A stretch of DNA of 64,000 bases, from assembly GCA_041736675.1 (NCBI GenBank), contig JBGSTD010000060.1, forward strand, positions 1 through 64,000, given 5' to 3'. The position numbers and the translations under genes were made by a program. Shown here piece by piece: positions 27,288 through 35,462 of this stretch. Below the pieces are notes generated by a model. It did no database searches. It was not told the origin of the DNA and saw only the letters and a program-made list of their open reading frames with translations. The DNA is from Salaquimonas sp041736675. Its GTDB lineage: Bacteria > Pseudomonadota > Alphaproteobacteria > Rhizobiales > Rhizobiaceae. Within the stretch, counting starts at the first letter, position 1; each line of letters starts with the position of its first letter.

Positions 27288-28799
27288 TCAATTCAATCTG
27301 CCTGCGGACAATGCTTGCGCCGCACTTCGCGCCGAACTCAAAGTCAGATCTGTGTCGGTGCCAAAGTATATGCAAGCCAATACAAGTATCCACATGGAAA
27401 CCAACATTGGAAGTGGAACCTTTTTGATGACAATCCCGTCAGCCATTTTTTGCAGGTACAGGATTTCTATGGTCTTCCAGACGTAGACTATTGCCAAAAG
27501 GGAAGAGGCGACAATCATCAAGGCGAGCCACCAGAGATTTTGTTCGAGTGCCGCCTGTACCAACAGCCATTTGCTGATGAAACCCGCTGTACCAGGCACG
27601 CCGATCAAACTAAGTCCTGCAATGACAAATGCGGCGCTGGTCAAGGGCATCTGTCGGCCAAGACCTTTGAGATCATGAAGGAAGGACGATCCGCGTGCAT
27701 AGACAAATATTCCGACAGCCATGAAAAGTGCACCCTTGGTGACCGCATGGTTGAACAAATGGATGATCGCGCCGCTAAGCCCGGTGAGCGATAACAGGCT
27801 TATCCCAAGGAGCATGTAGCCAATCTGGGCAATACTGGAATAGGCCAGCAGTTTTTTAAGCTCCCATTGAAACACAGCCGCAATTGATGCTGCAAACATG
27901 GCGAGGATCGCAAACGGCATGATGACATATTTCAATGTCAGCACCTCGAAACCGAAGTCCGGCGTGAAAATCGTGAAGAGAAAACGCATCATCACGTAAA
28001 CGGCAACTTTGGTGGCAGTGGCGGCCAGAAAAACGGTAACTGCAGATGGCGCAAAGGTATAGGCGTTTGGCAACCACAGATGCAGTGGATAAATTGCCAG
28101 TTTCAATCCCATGCCGACCACGATGAATGCAAATGCTGCCCTGACAGTACGGTTGTCTTCAAGGGGAAGAATGCGCTCCGCCATATCCGCCATGTTTAAC
28201 GTGCCGGTTGCCATGTACAAAAGGCCGATACCAATCACAAAAAATGTCGCCCCGATGGTACCCATGATCAGATAGTCAAAGGAAGCAGTCAAAGCCCTTT
28301 TGTCGCGCCCGGCACCTTGGGCAACCAGCACATACGTTGAAAGCGACGAGATTTCCAGAAACACGAAAACGTTGAATGCATCGCCAGTAATCGTGACACC
28401 AAGAAGTCCGGTAAAGCACAACATCAAACACGCATAAAACAACATGTGATTTTTGGCAGGTATTTCGCTGGCAATGCTGGATTTGGCAAATGGCAACGTG
28501 ACCGCATAGATCGATGTAACAATAAAAAGCACGAATGCATTGGCAGTATCAATCCGGTATTCGATGCCGAGAGGCGGTGCCCATCCGCCGATGTGGTAAG
28601 AAATCAACGAACCGTCGATCACATCCATCAAAAGCATCCAGGATATGACAACACAGATGATCGCGATGATCATCGAAATCCACCAGGCAAGTGCCCTTAG
28701 GCCTACAAGCACTATGAATGGAGCCGCCATCAGCGGAATTACGATCTGCAGGATTGGCAAATGGCTGGCAAGTGATTTCGCGGTTTCAGCAGTGGCCAT
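27288..28799 (-). CDS. mnhD: Mrp-type Na+/H+ antiporter subunit D
   Basis: A 503-residue polytopic protein of the NuoL/M/N family and the closest of the three copies to canonical MrpD/MnhD. It contains FVFLEISSLSTYVLVA with the conserved Glu, VGMGLKLAIYPLHLWLPNAY with the conserved Lys, and LAYSSIAQIGYMLLG. It starts on the last base of mnhC, giving tight coupling. In canonical Mrp complexes, MrpD and MrpA form the proton and sodium paths. Confidence 0.92.
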   Translation of the reverse strand: MATAETAKSLASHLPILQIVIPLMAAPFIVLVGLRALAWWISMIIAIICVVISWMLLMDVIDGSLISYHIGGWAPPLGIEYRIDTANAFVLFIVTSIYAVTLPFAKSSIASEIPAKNHMLFYACLMLCFTGLLGVTITGDAFNVFVFLEISSLSTYVLVAQGAGRDKRALTASFDYLIMGTIGATFFVIGIGLLYMATGTLNMADMAERILPLEDNRTVRAAFAFIVVGMGLKLAIYPLHLWLPNAYTFAPSAVTVFLAATATKVAVYVMMRFLFTIFTPDFGFEVLTLKYVIMPFAILAMFAASIAAVFQWELKKLLAYSSIAQIGYMLLGISLLSLTGLSGAIIHLFNHAVTKGALFMAVGIFVYARGSSFLHDLKGLGRQMPLTSAAFVIAGLSLIGVPGTAGFISKWLLVQAALEQNLWWLALMIVASSLLAIVYVWKTIEILYLQKMADGIVIKKVPLPMLVSMWILVLACIYFGTDTDLTLSSARSAAQALSAGRLN

Positions 28800-29218
28800 T
28801 ATCGGTTTGCCTCCGCCTCTTTGTATTCCCTGATCTCAATTATCTGCTCAAGGTCGTATATTTCGTCTTCCTCGATGCTGTCATAGGTCTCGCGAATCCG
28901 CAGGATGAGCGCAAGACCCAACGCCGTGGTGGCGATGCCAACAACAATGGCTGTCAGAATAAGAACATGCGGCAAGGGATTGGAGTAGACAACTGCAGGA
29001 TCAATTTTCATGTCGACAGGAAAAATTGGAGCGGTACCGCCTGTAATTTTTCCCATGGAAATGTACAGCATGAAAACAGCTGACTGAAACAGGTTAAGGC
29101 CGACAATCTTTTTCAACAGATTGCCGCGCGCCACCACTATATAGAGGCCTGTCATCATCAAGATGATGAACAACCAATAATTCAGGTGTCCTAGCACAAA
29201 TTCAAGTTCCAAGATCAT
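28799..29218 (-). CDS. mnhC: Mrp-type Na+/H+ antiporter subunit C (NuoK-like)
   Basis: A 139-residue three-helix membrane protein homologous to NuoK. The core GLYIVVARGNLLKKIVGLNL and the PLPHVLILTAIVVG helix with its conserved region are typical of MrpC/MnhC. The C-terminal 25 residues are highly acidic and cytoplasmic. It is abutted by mnhB upstream (no gap) and mnhD downstream (1-nt overlap). Confidence 0.92.
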   Translation of the reverse strand: MILELEFVLGHLNYWLFIILMMTGLYIVVARGNLLKKIVGLNLFQSAVFMLYISMGKITGGTAPIFPVDMKIDPAVVYSNPLPHVLILTAIVVGIATTALGLALILRIRETYDSIEEDEIYDLEQIIEIREYKEAEANR

Positions 29219-29659
29219 TTACCAGTCCTGATCACTAATAATGGGCTGGCGTCCGGCAAAGGCGTAATAAATACTGATCATTACCGACGTGACAGTGATC
29301 CCCACGCCACCTTCAACAAGCAGAATGCCAAGATGCTGACCATGTTCGGGATCATGTGCGAGTGCGCCGTAGTCGAGAAAATTGTATCCAACAAACAATG
29401 AAACAACACCGGTACCCGCGTAGATGAGCGCTCCCAGTGCCATGATTCGATGAACCAGAGCAGGTGGCAAAACCCGCTGAACCTTTTCAAGGCTGAAAAC
29501 GGTTCCGAACAGAATGAATGCAACGGCAAGGATTACGCCGGCCTGAAAGCCGCCGCCGGGCGAATAGTCACCGTGAAACTGAACATAAAGGGCGAACAAA
29601 ATGATCGGGGCCAGCAGGAGTTTTGTGATGACCCTTAAAATAAGATGGTGGCGCATCAA
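29219..29659 (-). CDS. mnhB: Mrp-type Na+/H+ antiporter subunit B
   Basis: A 146-residue four-helix membrane protein of the MnhB domain family. The signature YVQFHGDYSPGGGFQAGVIL is near residues 25-45. It overlaps the DUF4040 gene by 4 nt and abuts mnhC. It forms part of the Mrp-type core together with subunits C to G. Confidence 0.93.
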   Translation of the reverse strand: MMRHHLILRVITKLLLAPIILFALYVQFHGDYSPGGGFQAGVILAVAFILFGTVFSLEKVQRVLPPALVHRIMALGALIYAGTGVVSLFVGYNFLDYGALAHDPEHGQHLGILLVEGGVGITVTSVMISIYYAFAGRQPIISDQDW

Positions 29660-30183
29660 ACGTTATCCTCCTCGTCGTCTTCATCGCGGCGGCGATGGCC
29701 AAATCCGCCGATCAATAGGACAACTCCTATTCCAGCCGTAAAAACAACCACGGTTTCGCCCAGGGTATCATAGCCGCGATAACTGGCCAAAATTGCTGTC
29801 ACTATGTTGGGAACTCCAATCTCGTGCGGTATCCGTTCAAAATACTCGGGAACCAGATGGGTATGAATGGGGGCATCCGGGGTGCCGAAACTTGGCATGT
29901 CGAGGGTGCCGTATACCAGGGCTATGCCGGTGACAACTGTAATAAAGAGCGGCAACACGTTTGATCGTGTCGGCTTGGCTTCAGTTCTTGACGTCAGGGC
30001 GATCGTCGCCAGCATGAGAACCGTTGAAATTCCAGCGCCAACAGCAGCCTCGGTAAAAGCAACGTCCACCGCATCAAGGGTAACAAACAGCAGGGCTGAT
30101 AACAGGCTGAATACACCGGACAACATGACAACGGCAAACAATCGAGTTGTGCGGATTATCGCAATACCGACAATGGCCATCAT
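29656..30183 (-). CDS. DUF4040 (MrpA C-terminal-like) antiporter subunit
   Basis: A membrane protein of at least 175 residues corresponding to the DUF4040 domain normally fused to the C-terminus of MrpA, here free-standing, with an acidic C-terminal tail. FTEAAVGAGISTVLML and GYDTLGETVVVFTAG match the MrpA C-terminal and MrpB-like parts. The first ATG is at 30183, but it has no ribosome binding site. Eleven more in-frame codons continue the same hydrophobic helix (ETAINLVLFA) up to an ATA at 30216-30214, which has AAGGAAG seven bases upstream and overlaps the mnhG stop. The real start may therefore be this non-canonical codon. Confidence 0.85.
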   Translation of the reverse strand: MMAIVGIAIIRTTRLFAVVMLSGVFSLLSALLFVTLDAVDVAFTEAAVGAGISTVLMLATIALTSRTEAKPTRSNVLPLFITVVTGIALVYGTLDMPSFGTPDAPIHTHLVPEYFERIPHEIGVPNIVTAILASYRGYDTLGETVVVFTAGIGVVLLIGGFGHRRRDEDDEEDNV

Positions 30184-30212
30184 GGCAAACAGAACTAGAT
30201 TAATTGCGGTTT

Positions 30213-30578
30213 CTATTTGATTTCTTCCTTGTGTACGAGGCTTGCCTCTTCACTTGTGTCTTTCATCCCGCCGCCAAGCGGCCGGGATCCGGAAACGAAA
30301 GCCGCATTGGCAACTGCGTGTGTTGCTGTCGGTCCGGTTACAAAAAGAAAAACACCGATTATGACAAGTTTCACGCTGACGAGATTAAAGCCGCTATGCA
30401 GCATCATGCCTGCAATGAACAAAATCACTCCGGCAGAATCCATGATGGATGCAGCGTGCATTCGCGACCAGAAATCAGGTAAACGAATAATACCTATTGA
30501 TCCGACAAGGACAAAGAATATGCCGCCGAGAATGCATGCCCATGTGAGGAATTCGACAAACAGATACCAAGCAAACAT
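30213..30578 (-). CDS. mnhG: Mrp-type Na+/H+ antiporter subunit G
   Basis: A 121-residue three-helix membrane protein of the PhaG/MnhG/YufB family, with the signature GSIGIIRLPDFWSRMHAASI near residues 26-45 and a TGPTATHAVANAA motif. Its start overlaps the mnhF stop by 1 nt. It probably has a structural role in the Mrp-type complex. Confidence 0.93.
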   Translation of the reverse strand: MFAWYLFVEFLTWACILGGIFFVLVGSIGIIRLPDFWSRMHAASIMDSAGVILFIAGMMLHSGFNLVSVKLVIIGVFLFVTGPTATHAVANAAFVSGSRPLGGGMKDTSEEASLVHKEEIK

Positions 30579-30892
30579 CAGCCTACCTCGTCTTTGAACG
30601 ACTTGTCGGATGCACTGGTAATTTGTGGCGTATCGCCCAGGGAGCGATAGCGGAAAAATTTCAGGATTGCGATTGTTCCGACAAAATTTATCAGTGCATA
30701 CAACAGCGCAATATCAAGAAACTCCGGCCTTTCGCTCATGAAACCGATGATACCGATGAAGAGGACAGTGGCTGTTCCAAAAAGATTTACAGCAAGAACA
30801 CGGTCATAGAGCGTTGGCCCCCTGAACAGCCGAACGAGAATGATCGCCATCGATATCAGCAAGGCAACGGCCGCAATTGCAAACAAGTTCAT
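30578..30892 (-). CDS. mnhF: Mrp-type Na+/H+ antiporter subunit F
   Basis: A 104-residue three-helix membrane protein of the MrpF/PhaF family, with the motif RLFRGPTLYDRVLAVNLFGT near residues 22-41. It overlaps mnhE by 4 nt and mnhG by 1 nt, so all three are translated from one coupled message. Confidence 0.93.
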   Translation of the reverse strand: MNLFAIAAVALLISMAIILVRLFRGPTLYDRVLAVNLFGTATVLFIGIIGFMSERPEFLDIALLYALINFVGTIAILKFFRYRSLGDTPQITSASDKSFKDEVG

Positions 30893-31386
30893 GGCGTCAC
30901 CGCCGAATTCTTGACGGACTCAAGTCCCGTGACGCGTTCATCCATATCTGCCAAGGCAGCGTAGTCATCTGCACTATGATTGAGCGCATGAACAAGAAAG
31001 TAACCAGGTTCCGTTTCGACCGTGACTGTACCCGGAGTCAAAGTGATCGAATTAGCATAAACAACCAGAGCAATATCCGTATTCTGCGAAACAGGGATAC
31101 TGAACAGCTTTTGCCTGAAATTTGGCTGCTGTTGTAAAACAATTCGCGTCACATTGAGAGAAGAAAGCGCGATTTCCTTCAGCAGCCACGCCACATAAAG
31201 GATACTCTTTGGGACAGAAATGCTCAGATTAAGCCGCTCGCCATCAATTTTCTCCATGCGGCGTAAAACAAAAACGGCGAAAGCAGCCGAAATCAAACCA
31301 AAGCCGATCAGCATTGGTTTGAAAATTCCAGACATTAAAAGCCACAAGGCAAATAATCCGACAAAGGCCACGATGGAAAAAAACAT
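30889..31386 (-). CDS. mnhE: Mrp-type Na+/H+ antiporter subunit E
   Basis: A 165-residue protein of the MnhE/MrpE family: N-terminal membrane helices, then a cytoplasmic domain with the family motif VVYANSITLTPGTVTVE near residues 110-125 and FLVHAL after it. It is the first gene of the operon (31386 to 23681, minus strand), so the promoter should lie in the long AT-rich region upstream. Confidence 0.93.
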   Translation of the reverse strand: MFFSIVAFVGLFALWLLMSGIFKPMLIGFGLISAAFAVFVLRRMEKIDGERLNLSISVPKSILYVAWLLKEIALSSLNVTRIVLQQQPNFRQKLFSIPVSQNTDIALVVYANSITLTPGTVTVETEPGYFLVHALNHSADDYAALADMDERVTGLESVKNSAVTP

Positions 31387-31971
31387 GACTTTTTATTCAA
31401 CAATTTATGCATTTTGTACAGAATAAAGCACAGGATAAAGCTTTGTGTTCACAGCGAATTAACAAGTGTTTTTCTCAATGGCTGATATCCCGCTGCGCTG
31501 CGCGCTATAGGCTCCAGTCGCAGATTCTGCGGCAAAGTTGGCTGAAATTATCCAACAAGTTTCGTGTTGCGCTTGTTAAGCAGAATCAAATCGATAAAAC
31601 ATATGCATAAATTCATAGCCGGTAAGTATACTTCTTTGGCATTCACCAAAAAAATGTTATTGTTGAATCCAGTAGATATAAACTGCAATTTCAATAAGGC
31701 CATGATATTTTTCAATTAAAATGATTTTATATTTAATATGTTAATATTATATAATATTAAGTTGATATAAATTTTCGATTCACTCAAAAAGGGAATATTG
31801 ATGTTTTTACAGTGAAAATTGAATTTCTGAATAACAAAAAATTTGACAACCTTGTAAAAAATATTACTTAGGTATTATGTATCAGCTTCGTGGGGAATAT
31901 GGGACGGCTGGTGCTGCCAATAAAATGTAAAATCAGAAGCAAATCTGATCCAGGAACAAGAGAAAAATCCC
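31387..31971. other. AT-rich divergent intergenic region (antiporter operon / mucR)
   Basis: A 585-bp gene-free stretch between the divergent mnhE and mucR. The part from about 31620 to 31880 is strongly A/T-rich with many TA steps, the kind of DNA MucR proteins prefer, so mucR autoregulation and MucR control of the antiporter operon are plausible inferences. TTGACA occurs at 31843-31848, but no convincing -10 follows at normal spacing. No tRNA, small RNA or small gene was recognised. Confidence 0.5.
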
Positions 31972-32409
31972 ATGTTAGAAATCAACTCGAAAACTAATGA
32001 CGACGCTTCAATGATCGTGGAGCTTACCACTGATGTTATTGCAGCTTATGTAAGCAACAACCCTGTGTCGACAACAGACTTGCCACATCTCATAGGCGAA
32101 GTGCACAAGGCGTTTCAGGCTTTGATCGGCGTCAAGTCGGAAGAGCCGAAAGGTGAACAGAAACCTGCAGTCAATCCGAAGAAATCTGTATTTCGCGACT
32201 ATATTATTTGCCTCGAAGACGGCAAGCAATTCAAATCGTTGAAACGTCATCTTCGTTCTCATTTTGATATGTCTCCGGAAGAATATCGGGAAAAATGGGA
32301 TCTGCCCCCGGAATATCCGATGGTTGCGCCGAGCTATTCGGAAAAGCGCTCCAGTCTGGCTCGTGAAAAGGGATTGGGCCGTAAAAAGGGCTATCGCAAA
32401 CCGCGCTAG
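31972..32409 (+). CDS. mucR: MucR/Ros-family transcriptional regulator
   Basis: A 145-residue zinc-finger-type DNA-binding protein. The DNA-binding region is CLEDGKQFKSLKRHLRSHFDM (split here: C at about residue 79, then two His), followed by SPEEYREKWDLPPEYPMVAP. The second Cys of the Ros finger is Asp, as in many MucR homologues. MucR proteins are H-NS-like global repressors in alphaproteobacteria, controlling exopolysaccharide, motility and cell-cycle genes by binding AT-rich DNA. The gene is preceded by a long AT-rich leader, and a GAGAA stretch lies before the ATG. Confidence 0.93.
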   Translation: MLEINSKTNDDASMIVELTTDVIAAYVSNNPVSTTDLPHLIGEVHKAFQALIGVKSEEPKGEQKPAVNPKKSVFRDYIICLEDGKQFKSLKRHLRSHFDMSPEEYREKWDLPPEYPMVAPSYSEKRSSLAREKGLGRKKGYRKPR

Positions 32410-32474
32410 AACCGGATTTCCTTCTGAAATTCATTATCGTCGCTGGCAAATCATGTGCCAGTGATACGGCGGTC

Positions 32475-32783
32475 CTATTGGCTCTTTCCCCGTTGCGCTA
32501 GGGCCGACAGGGTTTGAGTGAGGGCAAGATGTCGGTTCAAGTCATAGAGCGGATGTCTGGCGCGAGCCCACCGCCTTTGTGTTGCAATGAGGCTCTCCAG
32601 TCGGTTTACGGCATCAGTATAATGATCGCCTGCTTCAATATCATAACCGGTAAGGTTCTCAACCAGCCTCGGCAACCTGTTGGTCTCAATGCTGCTTGCG
32701 CGGCGATTTTCTAGAAAACGACGTGCCTGTACTTCCAGATTTTTCTCAAAGCTTTCTAGCCAAATGGGTCTGTTATGGTTCAA
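32475..32783 (-). CDS. conserved hypothetical protein, helical
   Basis: A roughly 102-residue, mostly helical, Arg-rich cytoplasmic protein with a central TGYDIEAGDHYTDAVNRLE segment and ARHPLYDLNRHLALTQ near the C-terminus. No characterised family is recognised. There is no ATG in the frame; TTG at 32783 with GGGGGG six bases upstream is the most likely start, and the frame stays open to a TTG at 32849. It is divergent from the DnaA-domain gene and may share regulation with it. Confidence 0.6.
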   Translation of the reverse strand: MNHNRPIWLESFEKNLEVQARRFLENRRASSIETNRLPRLVENLTGYDIEAGDHYTDAVNRLESLIATQRRWARARHPLYDLNRHLALTQTLSALAQRGKSQ

Positions 32784-32983
32784 TGCCGTGCCCCCCAAAG
32801 CATAAGAGCATTGCGCAATCAAGGGCTGCGGGGATAAGAAACTCACCAAAGAATTTTATATTTCGGCTAAGCTACTGATTAAAAATGGTAATATCTGAAT
32901 AATTCGACTTCTTGAAGCAAAAATATCCATTTGCTGATTGCATTTCCCATAATAGGAATATAGTCCTCTATTGGGAGTGGTAA

Positions 32984-33421
32984 ATGTATCAGAATATTTC
33001 TTCATGTTTGAACGGGAAGCTGAGGCGTGTTAGCGCGGATGTTCGACATCCAACTCTGGAAGATGAGAGCCTTGCAGCACGGCAATACGACCAGTCTGTT
33101 GGCAGTCTTGTCTTGAAACTGGTTTCAACCCTTGAAAAGGTGAAGCCTGAGGCACTTCTCAATAGCTCACGCGGCAGAGCCGATATTTGCCTGTCCCGTC
33201 AAATGGCCATGTACCTGATGCATACCGTTTTTTCCTGCCCGTATCACCGGGTGGCTGTTTTCTTCAAACGCGACCGGACCACAATTTCCCATGCCTGCCG
33301 GTTGGTCGAAGACCTTCGTGACAACGAGGAGTTCGACAAGCGTCTGGAAGCGATGGAAAATCTGCTGGTTTCTGCGCGAGCCCTGGGTGAGTTGATGGAA
33401 AGGCAGCGCGACGATGTCTGA
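32984..33421 (+). CDS. DnaA domain IV-like helix-turn-helix protein
   Basis: A 145-residue protein whose central part (SRQMAMYLMHTVFSCPYHRVAVFFKRDRTTISHACRLVEDL, read in pieces near residues 68-107) matches the DNA-binding domain IV of DnaA, including the (R)DRTTISHAC signature for DnaA-box recognition. The AAA+ domain of DnaA is absent, so it cannot initiate replication itself; it could compete for DnaA boxes or regulate transcription. The ATG follows GGGAGTGG. Its end overlaps the DUF6456 gene, so the two are coupled. Confidence 0.88.
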   Translation: MYQNISSCLNGKLRRVSADVRHPTLEDESLAARQYDQSVGSLVLKLVSTLEKVKPEALLNSSRGRADICLSRQMAMYLMHTVFSCPYHRVAVFFKRDRTTISHACRLVEDLRDNEEFDKRLEAMENLLVSARALGELMERQRDDV

Positions 33422-34229
33422 TATTATGAAGGCTAACCGGGACAGGCAAAAATCGAGACTCTTAAAACTTCTGGAAAAGGGCGCGGGTAAATCAGCCAGC
33501 TTCTCACTTGCAGAAAATGCATGGACAATTATTTGGCAGGAACGTCATCATAGATTTCCGGCTGCGTTGTTGAAGACCTGCCGGGCAGAAGGCCTGATCG
33601 ACGAAACCGAAGGGTTTTTGCAACTGACAGCCGAGGGCAGCGCATGCTTGAAGCGAATATTGTTTCCAGATCGGGATTGTGAATATCCATCAGGTGCGCG
33701 GCATAGTGGCGTAACGAAAAGATCTGTTTCAGTTGAAGGCAATATTCAGCAAGTTCTCTATAACGAACATGAATCGCCACTCTCCAGATTATACACACGC
33801 CAGGATAAGAACGGCCGCAGCTGGTTGAGTGAAACAGAATTTCAGGCAGGCGAGCGTCTGCGCCTTGATTTTGAACGATCTCAATTGCAACCCCGCATTT
33901 CGGCCAACTGGATTGCGAGCGTGGCGTCAAGCGGCCGGGGCATGAACAAGGCCGCGGATTTCTCGGACTTTGCAACGGATGCCAAAAAGCAGGTGGAGCA
34001 GGCTGTGGCAGCATTGGGCCAGGACCTCTCCGGTATAGCACTGGATGTTTGCTGTTTTCTCAAAGGTTTGGAAACCGTTGAACGGGAAAGATCTTGGCCT
34101 CCGCGTTCTGCAAAACTGATGTTGAGGACAGCCCTGCGTGAATTGGTGCGCCACTATGGATTGGAGACCAGACGAAAGGGTTCATCCATCCAAAGTTGGG
34201 GAACAAGCGACTTTCGGCCGCAAATATGA
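33414..34229 (+). CDS. DUF6456 domain protein
   Basis: A 271-residue cytoplasmic protein of unknown function. The N-terminal 80 residues look like a winged-helix module (EGFLQLTAEGSACLKRIL). The C-terminal DUF6456 region has SPLSRLYTRQDKNGRSWLS and the closing CCFLKGLETVERERSWPPRSAK segment with an RTALRELVRHYGL helix. Its start overlaps the end of the DnaA-domain gene by 8 nt, an arrangement common in Hyphomicrobiales that suggests joint function in DNA binding or replication control. Confidence 0.85.
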   Translation: MSDIMKANRDRQKSRLLKLLEKGAGKSASFSLAENAWTIIWQERHHRFPAALLKTCRAEGLIDETEGFLQLTAEGSACLKRILFPDRDCEYPSGARHSGVTKRSVSVEGNIQQVLYNEHESPLSRLYTRQDKNGRSWLSETEFQAGERLRLDFERSQLQPRISANWIASVASSGRGMNKAADFSDFATDAKKQVEQAVAALGQDLSGIALDVCCFLKGLETVERERSWPPRSAKLMLRTALRELVRHYGLETRRKGSSIQSWGTSDFRPQI

Positions 34230-34236
34230 TTGTCGT

Positions 34237-34659
34237 TTAATGAGCCGGGACAGTGGCATTGGCTGCCACTTCCTTGATCCTCGCTACCATAGCCCGAAGT
34301 CCGTTTGATCTTTGAGGGGTGATATGTTCAGAAAGGCCCAATTTTTGGAAAACGACCTGCTCATTTGTGGCAATGATCTCGCTGGCTTTTCTGCCTGAAA
34401 AGATTGCGAGGGTGATAGCAATGAGTCCCCGCACGATATGTGCATCGGACGTCCCGATAAAATTGATTTGAGGATCAGAGCCTTCGCCCCTTTTGCTCGC
34501 TATCCAGACTTGACTGACGCAACCCTGAACCTTGGTCTCATTGTTCTGCAATTCTGCTGGAAATTCCGATAACCCGTCTCCAAGTTCAATCAGATATTTG
34601 TATCTATCATCCCAGTCTTCCAGGAATTCAAAGTTTTCGATGATTTCATCAATTTTCAT
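34237..34659 (-). CDS. sufE: SufE-family cysteine desulfurase accessory protein
   Basis: SufE accepts persulfide sulfur from SufS for Fe-S cluster assembly. The 140-residue protein has the acceptor cysteine C47 in KVQGCVSQVW and the DDRYKYLIELGDGL N-terminal motif. The ATG at 34659 gives the family start (MKIDEIIENF). No other suf gene is nearby, which is common for this orphan copy in alphaproteobacteria. Confidence 0.93.
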   Translation of the reverse strand: MKIDEIIENFEFLEDWDDRYKYLIELGDGLSEFPAELQNNETKVQGCVSQVWIASKRGEGSDPQINFIGTSDAHIVRGLIAITLAIFSGRKASEIIATNEQVVFQKLGLSEHITPQRSNGLRAMVARIKEVAANATVPAH

Positions 34660-34767
34660 GGGTACTAACCGCCGGTCTCTCACTGGTTTGGTTATACCCT
34701 ATATAGGTGCCTAAACCGAATTTACAGCACTTGTGAAGAAACAGCGGATCTTAAACGGCTGTTTGCT

Positions 34768-35118
34768 TCAGTTGGCTGAAATGGACGAGGTTGATACAGG
34801 ATCAACTGGTTGTTCGGCTTTGTCTGCCTGACTTCGGGCGATTTCACTGGAAGTGCCATAGCGCCCGTCCAGCCAGGTATAAGCGAGTTTGGCTCCTTCG
34901 CGCGCCTTCATTCCCATTTGTGAAATCAGTACACCCCCTGTTTCACAGGTCTCAGCATTGCGTGCACAAAACGTGGACAGATCGGCAAACACAGATTGCG
35001 CAAGGCTGACTGTTTCCATTGTCGAAATGGATCGCTGTCCAACTGGCAAATCGCTCTGTTTGACCGGAATGAAAGCTATAACCAAGGTTAGCCAGAATGC
35101 TGCTCGAATTAAAAACAT
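34768..35118 (-). CDS. DUF5330-type small membrane-anchored protein
   Basis: A 116-residue protein with a single N-terminal hydrophobic segment (MFLIRAAFWLTLVIAFIP) followed by a region with paired cysteines (STFCARNAETCETGG) that could form a disulfide in the periplasm, and a disordered Ser/Pro-rich tail. It matches the DUF5330 family of Rhizobiales, which has no known function. The ATG at 35118 follows AAGGTGAG by five bases. Confidence 0.82.
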   Translation of the reverse strand: MFLIRAAFWLTLVIAFIPVKQSDLPVGQRSISTMETVSLAQSVFADLSTFCARNAETCETGGVLISQMGMKAREGAKLAYTWLDGRYGTSSEIARSQADKAEQPVDPVSTSSISAN

Positions 35119-35462
35119 GATACTCACCTTTCCCAAGGCAATGGGTATCATGCCTGTTTTAAACCTGCGTTTGTAAGAGCCACTCAATTTGATTCAAATT
35201 TTAATGAATTGTCCTTCTATGGACTTTGGCATCTACCAAACCAAAAAAAGAAGAGTGGATTTTCGATTATGCCGTCAGTGATCGGAGCTTTAGCGGGGAA
35301 AATTCCAACAATCCAATACAGTAACCCTTTGTTCACTATAAATCGACTTTCGGCCCCGTTTCACCAATATCCATTCAAAAACTGCTTCTTCACTCTGCGT
35401 GTTTAGGATTGCATTAAAGCTGCTGTGAGACTCTGGCTGCACAGATATAAGGTGGCTTCGTA
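35119..35462. other. intergenic region between DUF5330 gene and histidine kinase
   Basis: This 344-bp divergent promoter region contains a CtrA-like half-consensus site at 35403-35417 and otherwise AT-rich sequence. A 65-codon open frame on the plus strand has no ribosome binding site or family resemblance and is not called. Confidence 0.45.
35403..35417 (+). promoter_or_regulatory. CtrA-like site (TTAG-N7-TTAA) upstream of histidine kinase
   Basis: TTAG-GATTGCA-TTAA differs in one base from the TTAA-N7-TTAA CtrA consensus and lies 46-60 bp upstream of the kinase start. Cell-cycle control is an inference; such short motifs also occur by chance. Confidence 0.35.

Noticed and set aside
31481..31560. 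Short hairpins resembling part of a structured RNA upstream of mnhE
   Set aside because: Stems are only about 5 bp and no tRNA, riboswitch or known small-RNA layout could be built.
35209..35406. 65-codon ORF before the histidine kinase
   Set aside because: No ribosome binding site, no family pattern, and it overlaps the likely promoter with the CtrA-like site.
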